DNA of 15,000 bases from Chrysomallon squamiferum (GCA_012295275.1 CM022671.1:22775322-22790321), one strand, 5' to 3'. Positions 1 to 10,506 are shown, counted from the stretch's first letter. The notes: generated by a model not told the origin, from the sequence alone. Numbers and translations: made by a program.

Positions 1-426
1 GATCTCACACAGTTATGAAAAATGAGGAAAAGGTTAAAAAGCAAAGTGTTGATAATTCTACGTTTTTGATCATCAGGACACTGTTTCCAGATCACAAGAA
101 ATTATCATATGACGTCACAAGTCCCAGGCTGAGTGAGTTTGGAACTCGGGGTAGTCAGTCATACACTGCAGTGATTTCCAATTGAAAACTGAATTTGTGA
201 TTTGACGTCATCAGATTTGCAATGCTCTCTCCCCAGGGCACGACAGTTTGGTTTGAATACTTCTGAATATGAGTAAAAAAATTTAGAGTTTTTTTGATAT
301 CTTGATATTCATTTTTAATTATGAAATGTCTCTGAGCATACATGATAATCAGCGAATTTGCAAATTAATTATTAACTTGAAAATAAATTACAAATCAACA
401 GACAAATAAAAGTTGAGATTACAAAC
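1..426 (-). other. Gene A intron 2 (partial)
   Basis: Starts at the donor GTTTGT and continues off the left edge. No exon matching the rest of the MMP propeptide is visible. It contains two perfect TGACGTCA palindromes at 110-117 and 203-210. A minus-strand open frame across 155-343 is not linked to good splice sites and is not called. Confidence 0.6.
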
Positions 427-533
427 CTGATCGCTTCTTGTACGGTGTACTCAGAATGGAACTGATTTCCAACTTTTAGATCATCGAAGTTTTCTTTCAC
501 TGGTTTCAAATATCCGTATGTTTCCAGAAATCT
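427..533 (-). CDS. Gene A exon 2: MMP propeptide start
   Basis: The acceptor tgtttgttccacag is followed by 107 coding bases, then the donor ATCAG|GTTTGT. It codes RFLETYGYLKPVKENFDDLK and VGNQFHSEYTVQEAIR. Propeptides of MMPs begin with 'A..YL..YGYL' and a helix ending '.EAI..FQ', so the fit is good. The exon leaves after two bases of a codon; the next exon is beyond the left edge. Confidence 0.82.
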
Positions 534-1075
534 CTGTGGAACAAACCAGAAAAATGTTTCAAGAATGTGTTTTTTTTTTGATTTTTTATTTTTATTTTTT
601 TTTTTTTGTGTAGCTGTCTTATTTAATGCGTAGATGTGGTTAGGGAAACGTATGTTAGAATAATTGTACAGCTATTAACAATAGATTATTATCCGAAAGA
701 TTGAAAAATAATTTTTAAGATAATATATATTAATATTATTGTTTTTATTCAAATATATGAATGTACCCTCGGATATAGAATTTCGTTCATAAACTACGTG
801 TCTATCATCTTGATTGTCATCTTTAGCATTATTGTACCCACCATAACTCTTTCGATATTTAGTCCATCGAATTCACAATTTTTAATCAGTGACACCGATT
901 CCAAAATACATATCAAATTCCACATAGTTAATACGGTTCTTATCATACGTACCAACATATCGTATGTTTCTCGTTTTTCACGATCTAGCTCTTTTTCCTC
1001 GAGTTTTTCAGAAAGACTGGCACCAGTGGACAGCTGCCAGCAAACAGCCGCCAAAACAAAACTCTTCAGCATCAT
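427..1075 (-). CDS. Gene A: matrix metalloproteinase, signal peptide and start of propeptide (3' part outside the window)
   Basis: Two exons (1075-953 and 533-427) join in phase through a 419-bp intron. They code 76 residues plus a split codon. Residues 1 to about 19 are a signal peptide (MMLKSFVLAAVCWQLSTGA). A charged Glu/Lys stretch follows, then TYDML|RFLETYGYLKPV, which matches the conserved 'YL..YGYL' start of MMP propeptides, and later HSEYTVQEAIR, the first propeptide helix. The cysteine-switch, catalytic and hemopexin exons should lie to the left of position 1. Same strand and family as gene B, about 9 kb downstream of it, so probably a tandem copy. The family assignment rests on the propeptide motif, signal peptide and neighbour. 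Confidence 0.78.
953..1075 (-). CDS. Gene A exon 1: signal peptide
   Basis: The first ATG is at 1075-1073, followed at once by a second; both have A at -3. An in-frame TAA at 1114-1112 rules out extension upstream, since no ATG lies between. The exon codes 41 residues: MMLKSFVLAAVCWQLSTGAS (signal peptide with likely cleavage after the Gly-Ala), then a Glu/Lys/Arg-rich linker ending ETYDML. The donor TTG|GTACGT (952) is good and leaves phase 0. The open frame continues past the donor to 794, but that part has no family match. Confidence 0.75.
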
Positions 1076-1294
1076 TATTTTAAAACTAACTCTAACCAAT
1101 CTGATACACTGTTAATTAATTAATCTGATACTACAAATGTAAACTATTGATAATAACTCGAGACCGACTGATGATAATTCAGATGTTTGATAATAACTCG
1201 TCTGATAATGTATTATTACAGTTTGTTAATCTCAATCTGAAAATGTCTTCTGCTTTTCTTTTGTGTTTTCTGACGTTGTACGGGTATCTCCTCT

Positions 1295-1302
1295 CTTTTA
1301 TA
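1295..1302 (-). promoter_or_regulatory. TATA box of gene A
   Basis: TATAAAAG on the minus strand, about 220 bases before the first ATG, inside a locally GC-richer stretch (ctgcctataaaagagagg). Transcription would start near 1270, leaving a 5' UTR of roughly 195 bases. TATA promoters are common in MMP genes. Two CCGGAA-type ETS core matches lie a little upstream, near 1388 and 1418. Confidence 0.5.
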
Positions 1303-2250
1303 GGCAGCTTGTCGCCCCTTTTATTTTTCCGCACGTAATACTCATCCACTGAAACTAGTTCCGATATCACGCATCATCATACAGTAACCGGAAAACCCGA
1401 GTTAACAAAAAGTAATTTCCGGAATAAATTAAACTACTTTGATGATTATGGACTCTCCCTTTGTTTGATTCTTGTGACTATTTTAGCTTGTAATTGTTAT
1501 TTATAACAACAAATCATGAAACAGCTGAAAAAAAAAAAAAAAAAAAGAATTCTCTTTCATTTCTTAATTGCGTTTTTATTGTCACGTCACTTTAAGTATT
1601 TAATTTAATTATATATGAATGCATGTATGTATGTATGTATCTATCTATCAATCTGTGTGTGTATGTATATATATGTGTGTATATATATATATATATAAGA
1701 TGAACAGATCTGCATATAAATTCTATTTTGTTGCAACTGCACGTATGTATATTTCGTGAAAATACATATTTTTGTAAGTATAAAATATGTTATAATAAAT
1801 ATACTGATTGTTTTAGAACCACCAAAAGACAAGATCTTCATTATCAAAAAGAAAAATAATGAAAACCCTTATACGATCCCGAACATTCTTTTTTATTGTC
1901 AGAACCTACTCGGCTATGAAAAAACATATTAAACCCTGTCATTATTTATCTAACATGCAACACCCTGAATATTAGGAACGTACCGTGGTTGAAAGAAATA
2001 TACGGGGGAAAAAATTTCTCTTTTATTTTCCCTCTTTGACGTCCTATGTAATTATCATTCCTCAACCCATGTTTATGACTGCAAAGACCATTTACAGATG
2101 TTTTCAGTTTGTTATGGTGGCAAGATTTAAAAAAGGGTGTGTATGTTTGTGTATATGTTTGTATTTTCATAAATAACTTTCAAGTCGGCGAATTGAGTTG
2201 CGTTTTTAAGTTAACAAATAACAACAACACATGAAAAAAAAAAAAAAAAA
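1303..2250. other. Gene A upstream region, no gene seen
   Basis: AT-rich sequence upstream of the gene A promoter. The first 150 bases may hold regulatory sites (ETS-like CCGGAA cores). The rest holds an oligo(A) run near 1530, the GTAT/TA microsatellite at 1611-1697 and a second A run near 2235. Short open frames on both strands have no recognisable features. Confidence 0.5.
1611..1697. repeat. Compound microsatellite (GTAT/CTAT/GT/TA)
   Basis: Blocks of GTAT, CTAT, GT and TA follow one another over about 85 bases, ending in a (TA) run. Confidence 0.9.
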
Positions 2251-2275
2251 TAATAATAATAAAAATAAAAATAAG

Positions 2276-2566
2276 GCAATGGGGGAGTGCACCATTTGCC
2301 TCCTCCCGGATCTATATATGGCTTACGTTTACCGAGTGACCTTGAATTTGTTTTCTGTACTGGGAGTCTGATGCAATAAAAATTATTGCGACACCGTTTA
2401 AGAACAGTCGTTTCCTTTGTTGTGGGGGGAATACTCAGTCTTTGAAGTTACTAGCTAAAAGTGTGCACCAGAGATTAATTGTTACAGGGTAAGCCCAGCA
2501 TTCGTCAACATCCAGTGAGCATGACCCATAAACCGGATAGCTACTGTTTACATGACCAAACTCACT
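2276..2566. other. Unique segment between A-rich and T-rich flanks
   Basis: About 290 bases of more balanced composition start at ggcaatgggggagtgcacca, directly after an (A)n/(AAT)n/(AAAAT)n tract, and end before a T run at 2567-2582. Homopolymer borders on both sides raise the possibility of retroposed insertion, but no target-site duplication or known element was recognised. No coding potential seen. Confidence 0.35.
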
Positions 2567-2653
2567 TTTTTTTTTTTTTTTTATTCACAGGAACAATAAC
2601 AGTAATAATAACAAGCATCTTGTTAAACATACAAACACGAACAAATTTTTAGA

Positions 2654-2699
2654 GATGATGATGATGATGTTGATGACGTCGATGATGATGATGATGATA
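2654..2699. repeat. (GAT)n microsatellite with central GACGTC
   Basis: Imperfect GAT repeats, broken in the middle by a TGACGTCG element. Confidence 0.85.
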
Positions 2700-2962
2700 A
2701 TAACTGATTATATTAAAAATATAAATAAATTTAAACGAAGTAAATTGAAATATAAAATAATGTGAAATGAATGCGACGTCTGATAAAACCAGGCTTGGGT
2801 AAGTTCCGATCATAAACCCGCTCCGATGTCGAGATTGCGATAAAGACTGTTTTCTTACAAATGGCTATTTGCTTGTCAGTAAGTAACGGACAGACGGATG
2901 TGTGATAAGATATTACAGATATTGTCTAATACAGGAACTCTACTTTTACCTCTTTGATCAAT

Positions 2963-2990
2963 ATCATCATTATTATTATTATTATTATTT
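2963..2990. repeat. (ATT)n microsatellite
   Basis: CAT repeats passing into ATT repeats. The flanks (2700-2960 and 2990-3080) are AT-rich with no gene seen. Confidence 0.8.
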
Positions 2991-3084
2991 AATGACTGTA
3001 AATAGAGCAGAAGAAATTTTTGTTTACAAATGAAACAAACCTTTTGACTTTCTTCTAATTTAGCCGTAATTATACCGTATAACC

Positions 3085-3194
3085 ATTAATAACAGTTTGT
3101 TGAAATTAACAACGATTTGTTTTAATTAATAAGAATTTTGTAACAATCAATAATAATTCGTTTTAATTAATAACAGTTAATAACTGTTTGTTAG
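3085..3194. repeat. Minisatellite, five units of about 20 bp
   Basis: Diverged units start at 3085, 3105, 3125, 3145 and 3166, each close to attaataacagtttgttgaa. The last unit is longer and contains a hairpin, AACAGTT-aat-AACTGTT (3172-3188). Confidence 0.7.
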
Positions 3195-3492
3195 TTTGTC
3201 AAAGGAATGTGAACGTTTGGCAATTTTTGTTTTGTTTTTGTTTTTAGTTTTTAGTTTTTTTCACTATGTTTTTTAAATCATGAATAGGCAGAATCTCACC
3301 CAGGGTCTCTGTGTTGTAATTTCACAGTTTCATTTACAAATTTTAGTATGGTTCTTGGAATAAAATACTATATGCAAACAAAATATGAATCAGTATTAAA
3401 CTGTTTTCTTCTGATGAGTAATTACAAACACGCTGAAAGCTTTAACATACAAAAAAAAATAAAAAAAAATAAAATAAAATAAAATAAAATAA

Positions 3493-3659
3493 AAAAATAT
3501 CGTAACGTGAAATAGCAACTTCACGCTCAGTCTAGTAGGCGTTCTTCTGGTACAAAAATAATCATAACAACAACAACAAAACAAAAATATCGTAACGTGA
3601 AAAAGCAACTTCACGTTCAATCCAGTAGGCGTTCTTTTGGTACAAAAATAATCATAACA
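3493..3659. repeat. Tandem duplication, 77-bp copies with 90-bp period
   Basis: Copy 1 is 3493-3569 and copy 2 is 3583-3659; I count five differences, about 93% identity. A short CAA/AAC tract separates them. Each copy contains an inverted repeat: in copy 2 the arms AACGTGAA and TTCACGTT are perfect (8 bp, 8-base loop), while in copy 1 only 6 bp pair. The minus strand stays open through both copies, but changes between them alter amino acids freely, so it is probably not coding. Confidence 0.85.
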
Positions 3660-4089
3660 GAACATGCAGTGTGTTGTTAGGTACGCACCCGTTTCACGCT
3701 TCACCGAGCATTCGATTGTTTACATTTGTGTGCACCTGTGAGGGTCATTCATGTGAACATTATTGTGATCGTTCGTGCTATTTCAGAATCATTAAACGAA
3801 TTATTTTTACAGTGAAGTCATGATTGTTGGAACCACGTGTTTTGATAAATATTTTTGGTCTTTTTCGTTGTAGGAATGTTTATCTTCTCCCCACCCCGGA
3901 TGGGGGCGTTTAGACAACTCTCGTAAAATTTTTTTAAATAAAATCTTATACATAGGGAAATTCATTTCATCATGATAGTTCTAAAATGATTTTGTTGCAT
4001 GCGAACTCCTGGATTCTCGTTTAAATATTGCAGTGACTCCTAATTTTATTTTTATTTTCCTTTCTTTCACTGATTTGTTACTTCTTTAA

Positions 4090-4090
<1 letters not shown>
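3660..4090. other. Unique intergenic sequence, nothing recognised
   Basis: About 430 bases of ordinary composition, including short GC-richer parts near 3720 and 3890. I see no exon, RNA gene or repeat here. Confidence 0.4.

Positions 4091-4148
<58 letters not shown>
4091..4148. repeat. (ATT)n microsatellite
   Basis: About 19 uninterrupted ATT units. Confidence 0.95.
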
Positions 4149-4149
<1 letters not shown>

Positions 4150-4199
4150 GCTAATTCTTTAATGAGAAATAATTAAAAGTAATCAAATATATTAGTTGA

Positions 4200-4985
4200 A
4201 AGTAAACAAAAAATATAAATAAGTAAAACAATAAATAAAAAAATATTTAAAAAAAAAGAAAAGAAATAATAAATTAAAATAAAATAAGTAATAAATGTAG
4301 ACAAAAATATAAGTAAATAAATAATAAATGAAATTAATGAAAATTTAAATTGGAAAACAAAAATAAAAATATAAATAAATAAATACATTTAAAAATAAAT
4401 TAAGATAATCAAAAAAAAAAAAAAAAAAAAATGAAAACAGAATTATGCAGAAAAAAAAAAAATGAAAAATGAAAGAAAGAACTCTAAGAATCTATCAAAA
4501 AAAATAATCAAATAAAATATTTGAAAACAGTGTTAAAGAAACAAAAATATAAATAAGTAAACACAAAAATCGTAAAAAATAATAATAACGAAACAAAAAT
4601 AAATAAATGATAAATATATATTTAAAATAAAATAAGTGAGAAATGTCTATAAAAATATAAATAAATAAAATAATAAATAAAATGTAAATAAATAAATTAA
4701 AAAATAAAAAAAAAATTAATGAAATTTAAATAGGAAAATAAAAATAAAAATAAAAAAATAATAAATAAAATAAAAGAAATAAATTTAAAAAAATAAAAAT
4801 AAAAAATAAAATAAAGAAAGAAAAAATTTAAAAATAAAAAACGAAAATAAAAATTAACGAAAATAAAAAAAAAAAAAAAAAAAAAATTAAAGAAAGAACT
4901 CTAAAAAAAACTATCTAAAATAATAATAATAATAATAATAAGAAGAAGAAGAAGAAGAAGAATAAAAAAAAAAGAGAAGAAGAAA
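4200..4985. repeat. A-rich low-complexity block (AAAT, AAAAT, AAT, AAG)
   Basis: Nearly 800 bases made of A runs with T, and few G or C, ending in (AAT)n and (AAG)n tracts at 4919-4985. The plus strand is strongly A-biased over its whole length, unlike a mixed AT region. The long minus-strand frame at 4173-4388 is a composition artefact. Confidence 0.9.
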
Positions 4986-5341
4986 AAAGAGGAGATATTC
5001 TTGAATTAATATAAATATACTGACCCTCTTCACAACATACCCTAACCATCTTGTTTATTTTTGTTATCACCCATTCATTGCTAAAAACTTAATGAAAAAA
5101 AAAAAAAAAAAAAGAGCGAACTGAAAGGAACTTGCGTTCTTGTATGGTTTAAAACTGGTTTATGTTGTTGTTTTATTGTGTTGGTGAAGTGAACGGAAGA
5201 AACCATTAACACAAAATAAACAACTAACTGAGAAATTTGTTGTAACCATTGTTAAAGTATTTAAACTAGTTTATTTCTTGCTCCAGTTTATTGTAGGACA
5301 GCTTGTAATAAAGTGGCCGATAACATTATATCACATAAATG

Positions 5342-5344
<3 letters not shown>
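4986..5344. other. Unique intergenic sequence, nothing recognised
   Basis: About 360 bases with one A run near 5095-5113. No coding signal or structured RNA was seen. Confidence 0.4.

Positions 5345-5382
<38 letters not shown>
5345..5382. repeat. (GT)19 microsatellite
   Basis: Nineteen perfect GT units. Confidence 0.97.
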
Positions 5383-5383
<1 letters not shown>

Positions 5384-5535
5384 CACTTTTTTAAGTCTTT
5401 GATAAGAACACTCTTTCTCTAAGAATACACAAGAACATGCATACATGCATACATACATACACAGATACATAAATATAAACGTACATAATAAACGTACATG
5501 ATAAACAGAAATATAAAACAGAGTAAAATACTAAT

Positions 5536-5587
5536 AAAAAAGTATCATTTAAAAAAAAAAAAAAAAATGTATTTATATATTTATTTA

Positions 5588-5619
<32 letters not shown>

Positions 5620-5757
5620 TTTATTTTTTATTATTTTATTATTTTTTTAAGCTTTCTTTCTTTCTTCTAACATACTAAATAAATAAAATTAAAAAAGAAA
5701 CAAACAAAAAAGTAAAATAATAAAAAAAAAAAAATAATAATAAAAAAACAAAAAATA
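5536..5757. repeat. A run, T-rich ATTT block, then A-rich AAAT block
   Basis: A T-rich ATTT/ATT block (about 5567-5650) is followed by an A-rich AAAT/AAAC block (about 5675-5757). The two halves are roughly complementary and could pair, but this needs no special function. Confidence 0.8.
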
Positions 5758-6231
5758 AGGACTTTAATTTTACAACAGTTGACCGATGGACAAACACGCT
5801 ACCTTTATTTTAAACAAAATCACGCAATCATTTTCAAATGAATTAAATCCAGTGATCTCTATGACTGTTCATACAAATATTTTAAAAGAACATCGAATGA
5901 AAATCGAGGTTAGTGAGGTCGATGAATCAGAATGAACAACACAAAGGGGACATGAAAGAACTCAGGAAAATGATTTTGCAGAAATAAACATAACCTAATT
6001 AGGAAGACGGTTTTGTTTTTACTGATGAATCTCGGCCATGGTATGAAACGTCGCTGAAAGTACTGGACAGTGTTAAAATAGACTGCTGCGGAAACGTGAG
6101 CTGTCGTTTCGGAAATGGTCTGTGGTGATTCAGTGTACGGTGAGTTTTCATTTTTCTACGTGTTGTTGTTTGAACATTAAAGTGCAAGATTAACAGAGAA
6201 TGTAACTTAGCGGTGTTTGGTGTCAGTGTAA

Positions 6232-6234
<3 letters not shown>
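5758..6234. other. Unique intergenic sequence, nothing recognised
   Basis: About 475 bases of more balanced composition. A 62-codon minus-strand frame (6187-5999) has no signal peptide, membrane segment or familiar motif and is not called a gene. Confidence 0.4.
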
Positions 6235-6302
<68 letters not shown>

Positions 6303-6309
6303 TGTGTGT
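6235..6309. repeat. (TG)n microsatellite
   Basis: About 37 TG units with one interruption near 6300. Confidence 0.97.
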
Positions 6310-6469
6310 ATTTGTGTTCAATTTATGTATATGTCTTGGTTTTGAATCGTATACTTTAAAAATATCCTACACAGTTGCTTTGCAGTGAAATAGGAAAGAT
6401 TTTGTTACTTGCATAATAGGAAATAAAACTGAACAAATTTTTTAATTAGAATACTGACCAAGCCCCCGT

Positions 6470-6473
<4 letters not shown>

Positions 6474-6543
<70 letters not shown>
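6474..6543. repeat. (GA)35 microsatellite
   Basis: Seventy bases of uninterrupted GA, followed to about 6675 by AAT, AAG and A-run sequence, giving a nearly pyrimidine-poor strand of about 200 bases. Confidence 0.97.
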
Positions 6544-6546
<3 letters not shown>

Positions 6547-6840
6547 TAATAATAATAATAAAAAAAAAAGAAAAAAAAAAAAAAAAAAATAAAAATAATA
6601 ATAATAATAAGAAAAGAAGAAGAAAAAGAAAAAAGAAAATAATAATAATAATAATAAAAAAAATAATAATAATAACCTACATCTCTTATGTCAAGGTTCT
6701 TGATTTAAATCTTAAATTTTAATGACCAGGTCCCTGATGTTAATATTAATTCTAAACTATAAAATGTAGCTTTGCATGATGTAACAGGAAAAGTAACAGG
6801 GCCAACTAATCTTCCAACAAACACATTTTTGTTTTAATTT

Positions 6841-8040
6841 GTTATTCTATCCGAAATATTATTTGCTGTGCCTGTCATAAACCTAGAACAAAAGATTGAA
6901 CAAAAAACATCAGGTAAAAACTCTTTGGCGATCGTTGGAAACCAAATACAGTTGGACATCGAAAGCGCAAACAAGTTTGTTGAAAGTGTCATGGCGGCAA
7001 GTGAACATCCGCTATTTACGTCGAGTGGTGAAAGCGACACAATGACGAAAGATATGAGTGTTAACGAAAAAAAAAAAAAAATAATAATAAAAAATAACGG
7101 TAGATATCAAATTCTTGAAACGTTTGGTTTGGATTTACAGTCATAATATGACTACATGTAAAAATCGTACGCCGAGGCGACACAAATACAGCTAAAATTC
7201 AATGACTAGGATTTCGCTGAAAACAAAGAACAAGCATTGGTTACTGACTGTCTGAAAATTTCTCACTTCAACGTTGTCCAAGCAGACAGATCAGGCATTA
7301 TTACTGTACATATTGAAAACAAAAAAAAAATGATGAAGGCGAACGAAACATTCGATATTCTAAAAATTATGCAAATGTATATAAGACAATATTTCGTTCA
7401 AAATGAGCATAAACATACAACGATTGTGAAGGAAATCGGTAAGGACAAGAAATAGAAAATCCGCGGTACGAGACCCATTCCTGCAAAACGAGATTAGGAA
7501 TTTCTGAGGTGTTTTCGCTGAATTGTGGTGGTTGGTCTCAAACAAAAATGATAACTCATATTTTATATGTAATGTTGTATCGTCTGAGAATTTCGATGTT
7601 ACAGAGCTGTATGAAATGTATACTACTAATCAAAACGGTGTAAGCATTGCTGGACTGATTTCACATTTATTACGACTCTTGGTTATTCTGTAGTTGAATT
7701 CGTAATCGTTCCAGTGGAAGCTGACACACTATGAAATATTTGAAGTAAAAACAATTATGAATGTAATAGTTGATTTTAAACAAGATATCCACGTTTATCA
7801 CCCAACACTCATGCATGTTTGAAGCAACATTTACAAGCTGATAAATACGTTTTCGAACTCATGTAGATTTTTTTTCTTTAACCAGATACTTTGTCTTGTC
7901 TCCGCGATAGTATTACAGCGCTACACAATGCATACAAAACGAACACGTAGCAAATAAGGTGTATAAGGAATTCACGGATTTCCTAATAATTATCGGAATC
8001 GGATGTGACGATCCCAAACCGTTCAGGAATATTCTTTAAG
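6841..8040 (+). pseudogene. Decayed protein-coding remnant, family unknown
   Basis: In frame 1, from 6841 to 7455, I count only four stops (7144, 7159, 7207, 7453) in 205 codons, far fewer than expected in DNA this AT-rich. The readable pieces look protein-like, for example LEQKIEQKTSGKNSLAIVGN and ALVTDCLKISHFNVVQADRS. After 7456 the coding-like reading moves to frame 2 (to about 7690), then frame 1 (GYSVVEFVIVPVEAD, about 7672-7728), frame 2 (EIFEVKTIMNVIVDFKQD) and frame 1 (KQHLQADKYVFEL). Another piece, ANKVYKEFTDFLIIIGIG, lies near 7950. A runs at 7066-7080 and 7321-7330 sit inside the reading. This fits a gene broken by frameshifts. I recognise no domain; a mobile element, an integrated virus or a host pseudogene are all possible. 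Confidence 0.4.
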
Positions 8041-8351
8041 TCAAACAAAAGCATATTGGAATGATATCCTCTATCGAAAAGTCGAAAGTCTAAAATCCCA
8101 ATGGAGATAATCTCCGGAAATGGTTATAATAGTGAGTAATATCAAAGCAAAATATTTAAACAAATGCGATGTCTAAATTGCTTGAAAATTCTGATCATTT
8201 ACCATCCTGGTCTGCCTGAACGTGCACAATTTCATTCAAGTCGACCAATAACACGTTGAAGACTCAGATAAACATTTATTTGTGTATTGCCATCCCGAAG
8301 CCACGAAAGCTCCATTCATGGGGAAATGAAATACACGTGCAGAACGTGCAG

Positions 8352-8495
8352 ATGAAGCAACCCATACTCGTCCTATCTTTCGCGTTGGCCCTTGTCTGTG
8401 TGCAAATGCAAGCGTTTTCAGGCAATAAAAACGAGTGGACGTGGTCAATGACAGTTGTCTTTCTTGGTTTCTTACACTCTGTTTCCTTAATGTGA
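8352..8495 (+). CDS. Small ORF with signal peptide, 47 residues, uncertain
   Basis: ATG at 8352 starts MKQPILVLSFALALVCVQMQ AFSG: one Lys, a hydrophobic core of about 13 residues and a polar end with small residues, as in a secretory signal peptide. The remaining 23 residues (NKNEWTWSMTVV and on) have one Trp pair, no Cys and no dibasic site, and end in TGA. An in-frame upstream ATG at 8256 would add 32 residues. The opposite strand is open here too, and the region has more G+C than its surroundings. It could be a first exon, a small secreted peptide, part of the nearby decayed sequence, or chance. No clear GT donor was found. Confidence 0.25.
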   Translation: MKQPILVLSFALALVCVQMQAFSGNKNEWTWSMTVVFLGFLHSVSLM

Positions 8496-8576
8496 ATAAT
8501 ATCAAGCGTTGTCTAGCTATCATAATGAACATTCAGAAAATAATGCTAAAAATATCGTCGGACCCTTAAATTGTTT

Positions 8577-8579
<3 letters not shown>

Positions 8580-8617
<38 letters not shown>

Positions 8618-8675
8618 TACATCTGTATGTGTGTGTGTGTGTATGTGTGTGTGTGTGTATGTGTGTGAGTGTATG
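8580..8675. repeat. (CA)n/(TG)n compound microsatellite, hairpin-forming
   Basis: (AC)n at 8580-8612 meets (TG)n/(TATG)n at 8622-8675. Around the junction, a 17-base arm acacacacacacataca pairs exactly with tgtatgtgtgtgtgtgt across the loop tacatc. Confidence 0.93.
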
Positions 8676-8950
8676 TGTGATCAGTTTAACAAATAATTTG
8701 TGTAAATTGAATATTATTTTCATGCAAATCAATTTTTTATAAAAAAATAATCTGGTTTGTATTATATCTGTTCAGGACATCAAGAATGACAACTAGAGAT
8801 TTATTACGAAAACAGTCATAATTACGGTCATTTATAATTAATTATATATTGTTTTTAATCTGAATCGAAATAATTTTGTTTTGTATAAGCATCATCATTG
8901 TTTTTAAACATTTGTCATAGTAAGAATGCATGGAAAATGAAGTGATTTAA

Positions 8951-8985
<35 letters not shown>

Positions 8986-9282
8986 AGTCTGTATTTTCTC
9001 TCCCTAATAAACAACAGAATTAACAATAGTATCAGTAGTTCCTGATGATTCAGTAGCTATGCCTAAAAAAATGTTTTCTCCTGACAGAGATACAAATATT
9101 CAGCGCAGATATAAATTGTTTAGAAAAAAAAATAATAATGTATTTGTATGTAAAATGTCATTGTCCATGTTCCATTGTAGAATATTAGCAATTTACATAT
9201 TTTTATTTAAGATCGTTTAGACAAACATTTCATTTTTTTTTTTTTTTTTCTGCCATGACAGAATAGATGGCCTATGAATAAC
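8676..9282. other. AT-rich intergenic sequence with (AAAT)n at 8948-8987
   Basis: About 600 bases without coding signal. It contains ten AAAT units at 8948-8987 and a T run at 9232-9250. Nothing else is recognised. Confidence 0.5.
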
Positions 9283-9331
<49 letters not shown>

Positions 9332-9390
9332 TTTAATAAAAATAAAAATAATAATAATAATAATAATAATAAATTTAATAATAATAAAAT

Positions 9391-9430
<40 letters not shown>

Positions 9431-9447
9431 TAATAATAATAATAAAT
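9283..9447. repeat. (AAT)n microsatellite, imperfect
   Basis: About 50 AAT units interrupted by AAATTT and AAAAAT variants, suggesting expansion in several blocks. Confidence 0.95.
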
Positions 9448-10363
<916 letters not shown>

Positions 10364-10500
10364 CAAACAAACAAACAAAAACACACACACACACGCAAAT
10401 AAATAAAATAAAATAATTACAGGAAGAAATGAAACTAAGCTCTTAACAGTTCATTCTTTCAGAATTCGTATCGAAATGTAAGAAACCTTTCTACAGATTA

Positions 10501-10506
10501 TTTAAT
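10501..10506 (-). promoter_or_regulatory. Possible poly(A) signal ATTAAA of gene B
   Basis: ATTAAA, the commonest variant of AATAAA, lies 41 bases after the TAA stop on the minus strand. In such AT-rich DNA a chance match is likely. An AATAAA-rich stretch on the same strand near 9894-9909 is the alternative and would put the CT/GA microsatellite in the 3' UTR. Confidence 0.3.

Noticed and set aside
1094-1100. CCAAT box on the minus strand
   Set aside because: It lies downstream of the start predicted from the TATA box, inside the 5' UTR, so it is probably chance.
798-1115. 105-codon plus-strand ORF
   Set aside because: It is antisense to gene A exon 1, which has a signal peptide, a good donor and in-phase joining to a propeptide exon.
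3600-3630. B-box-like match as a tRNA gene
   Set aside because: GTTCAATCC alone fits the B-box pattern, but no A box, cloverleaf or acceptor stem could be found.
3396-3704. 102-codon minus-strand ORF with an internal protein repeat
   Set aside because: The repeat comes from the 90-bp DNA duplication, the differences change amino acids freely, and the remainder is homopolymer sequence.
4173-4388. 71-codon hydrophobic minus-strand ORF
   Set aside because: Phe/Ile/Leu-rich reading of the A-rich block, not a membrane protein.
5288-5470. 60-codon minus-strand ORF with a His-Thr repeat
   Set aside because: It depends on the (GT)19 microsatellite.
8236-8532. 98-codon minus-strand ORF
   Set aside because: No motif or splice context; the overlapping plus-strand frame has the more convincing signal peptide, and neither is firm.
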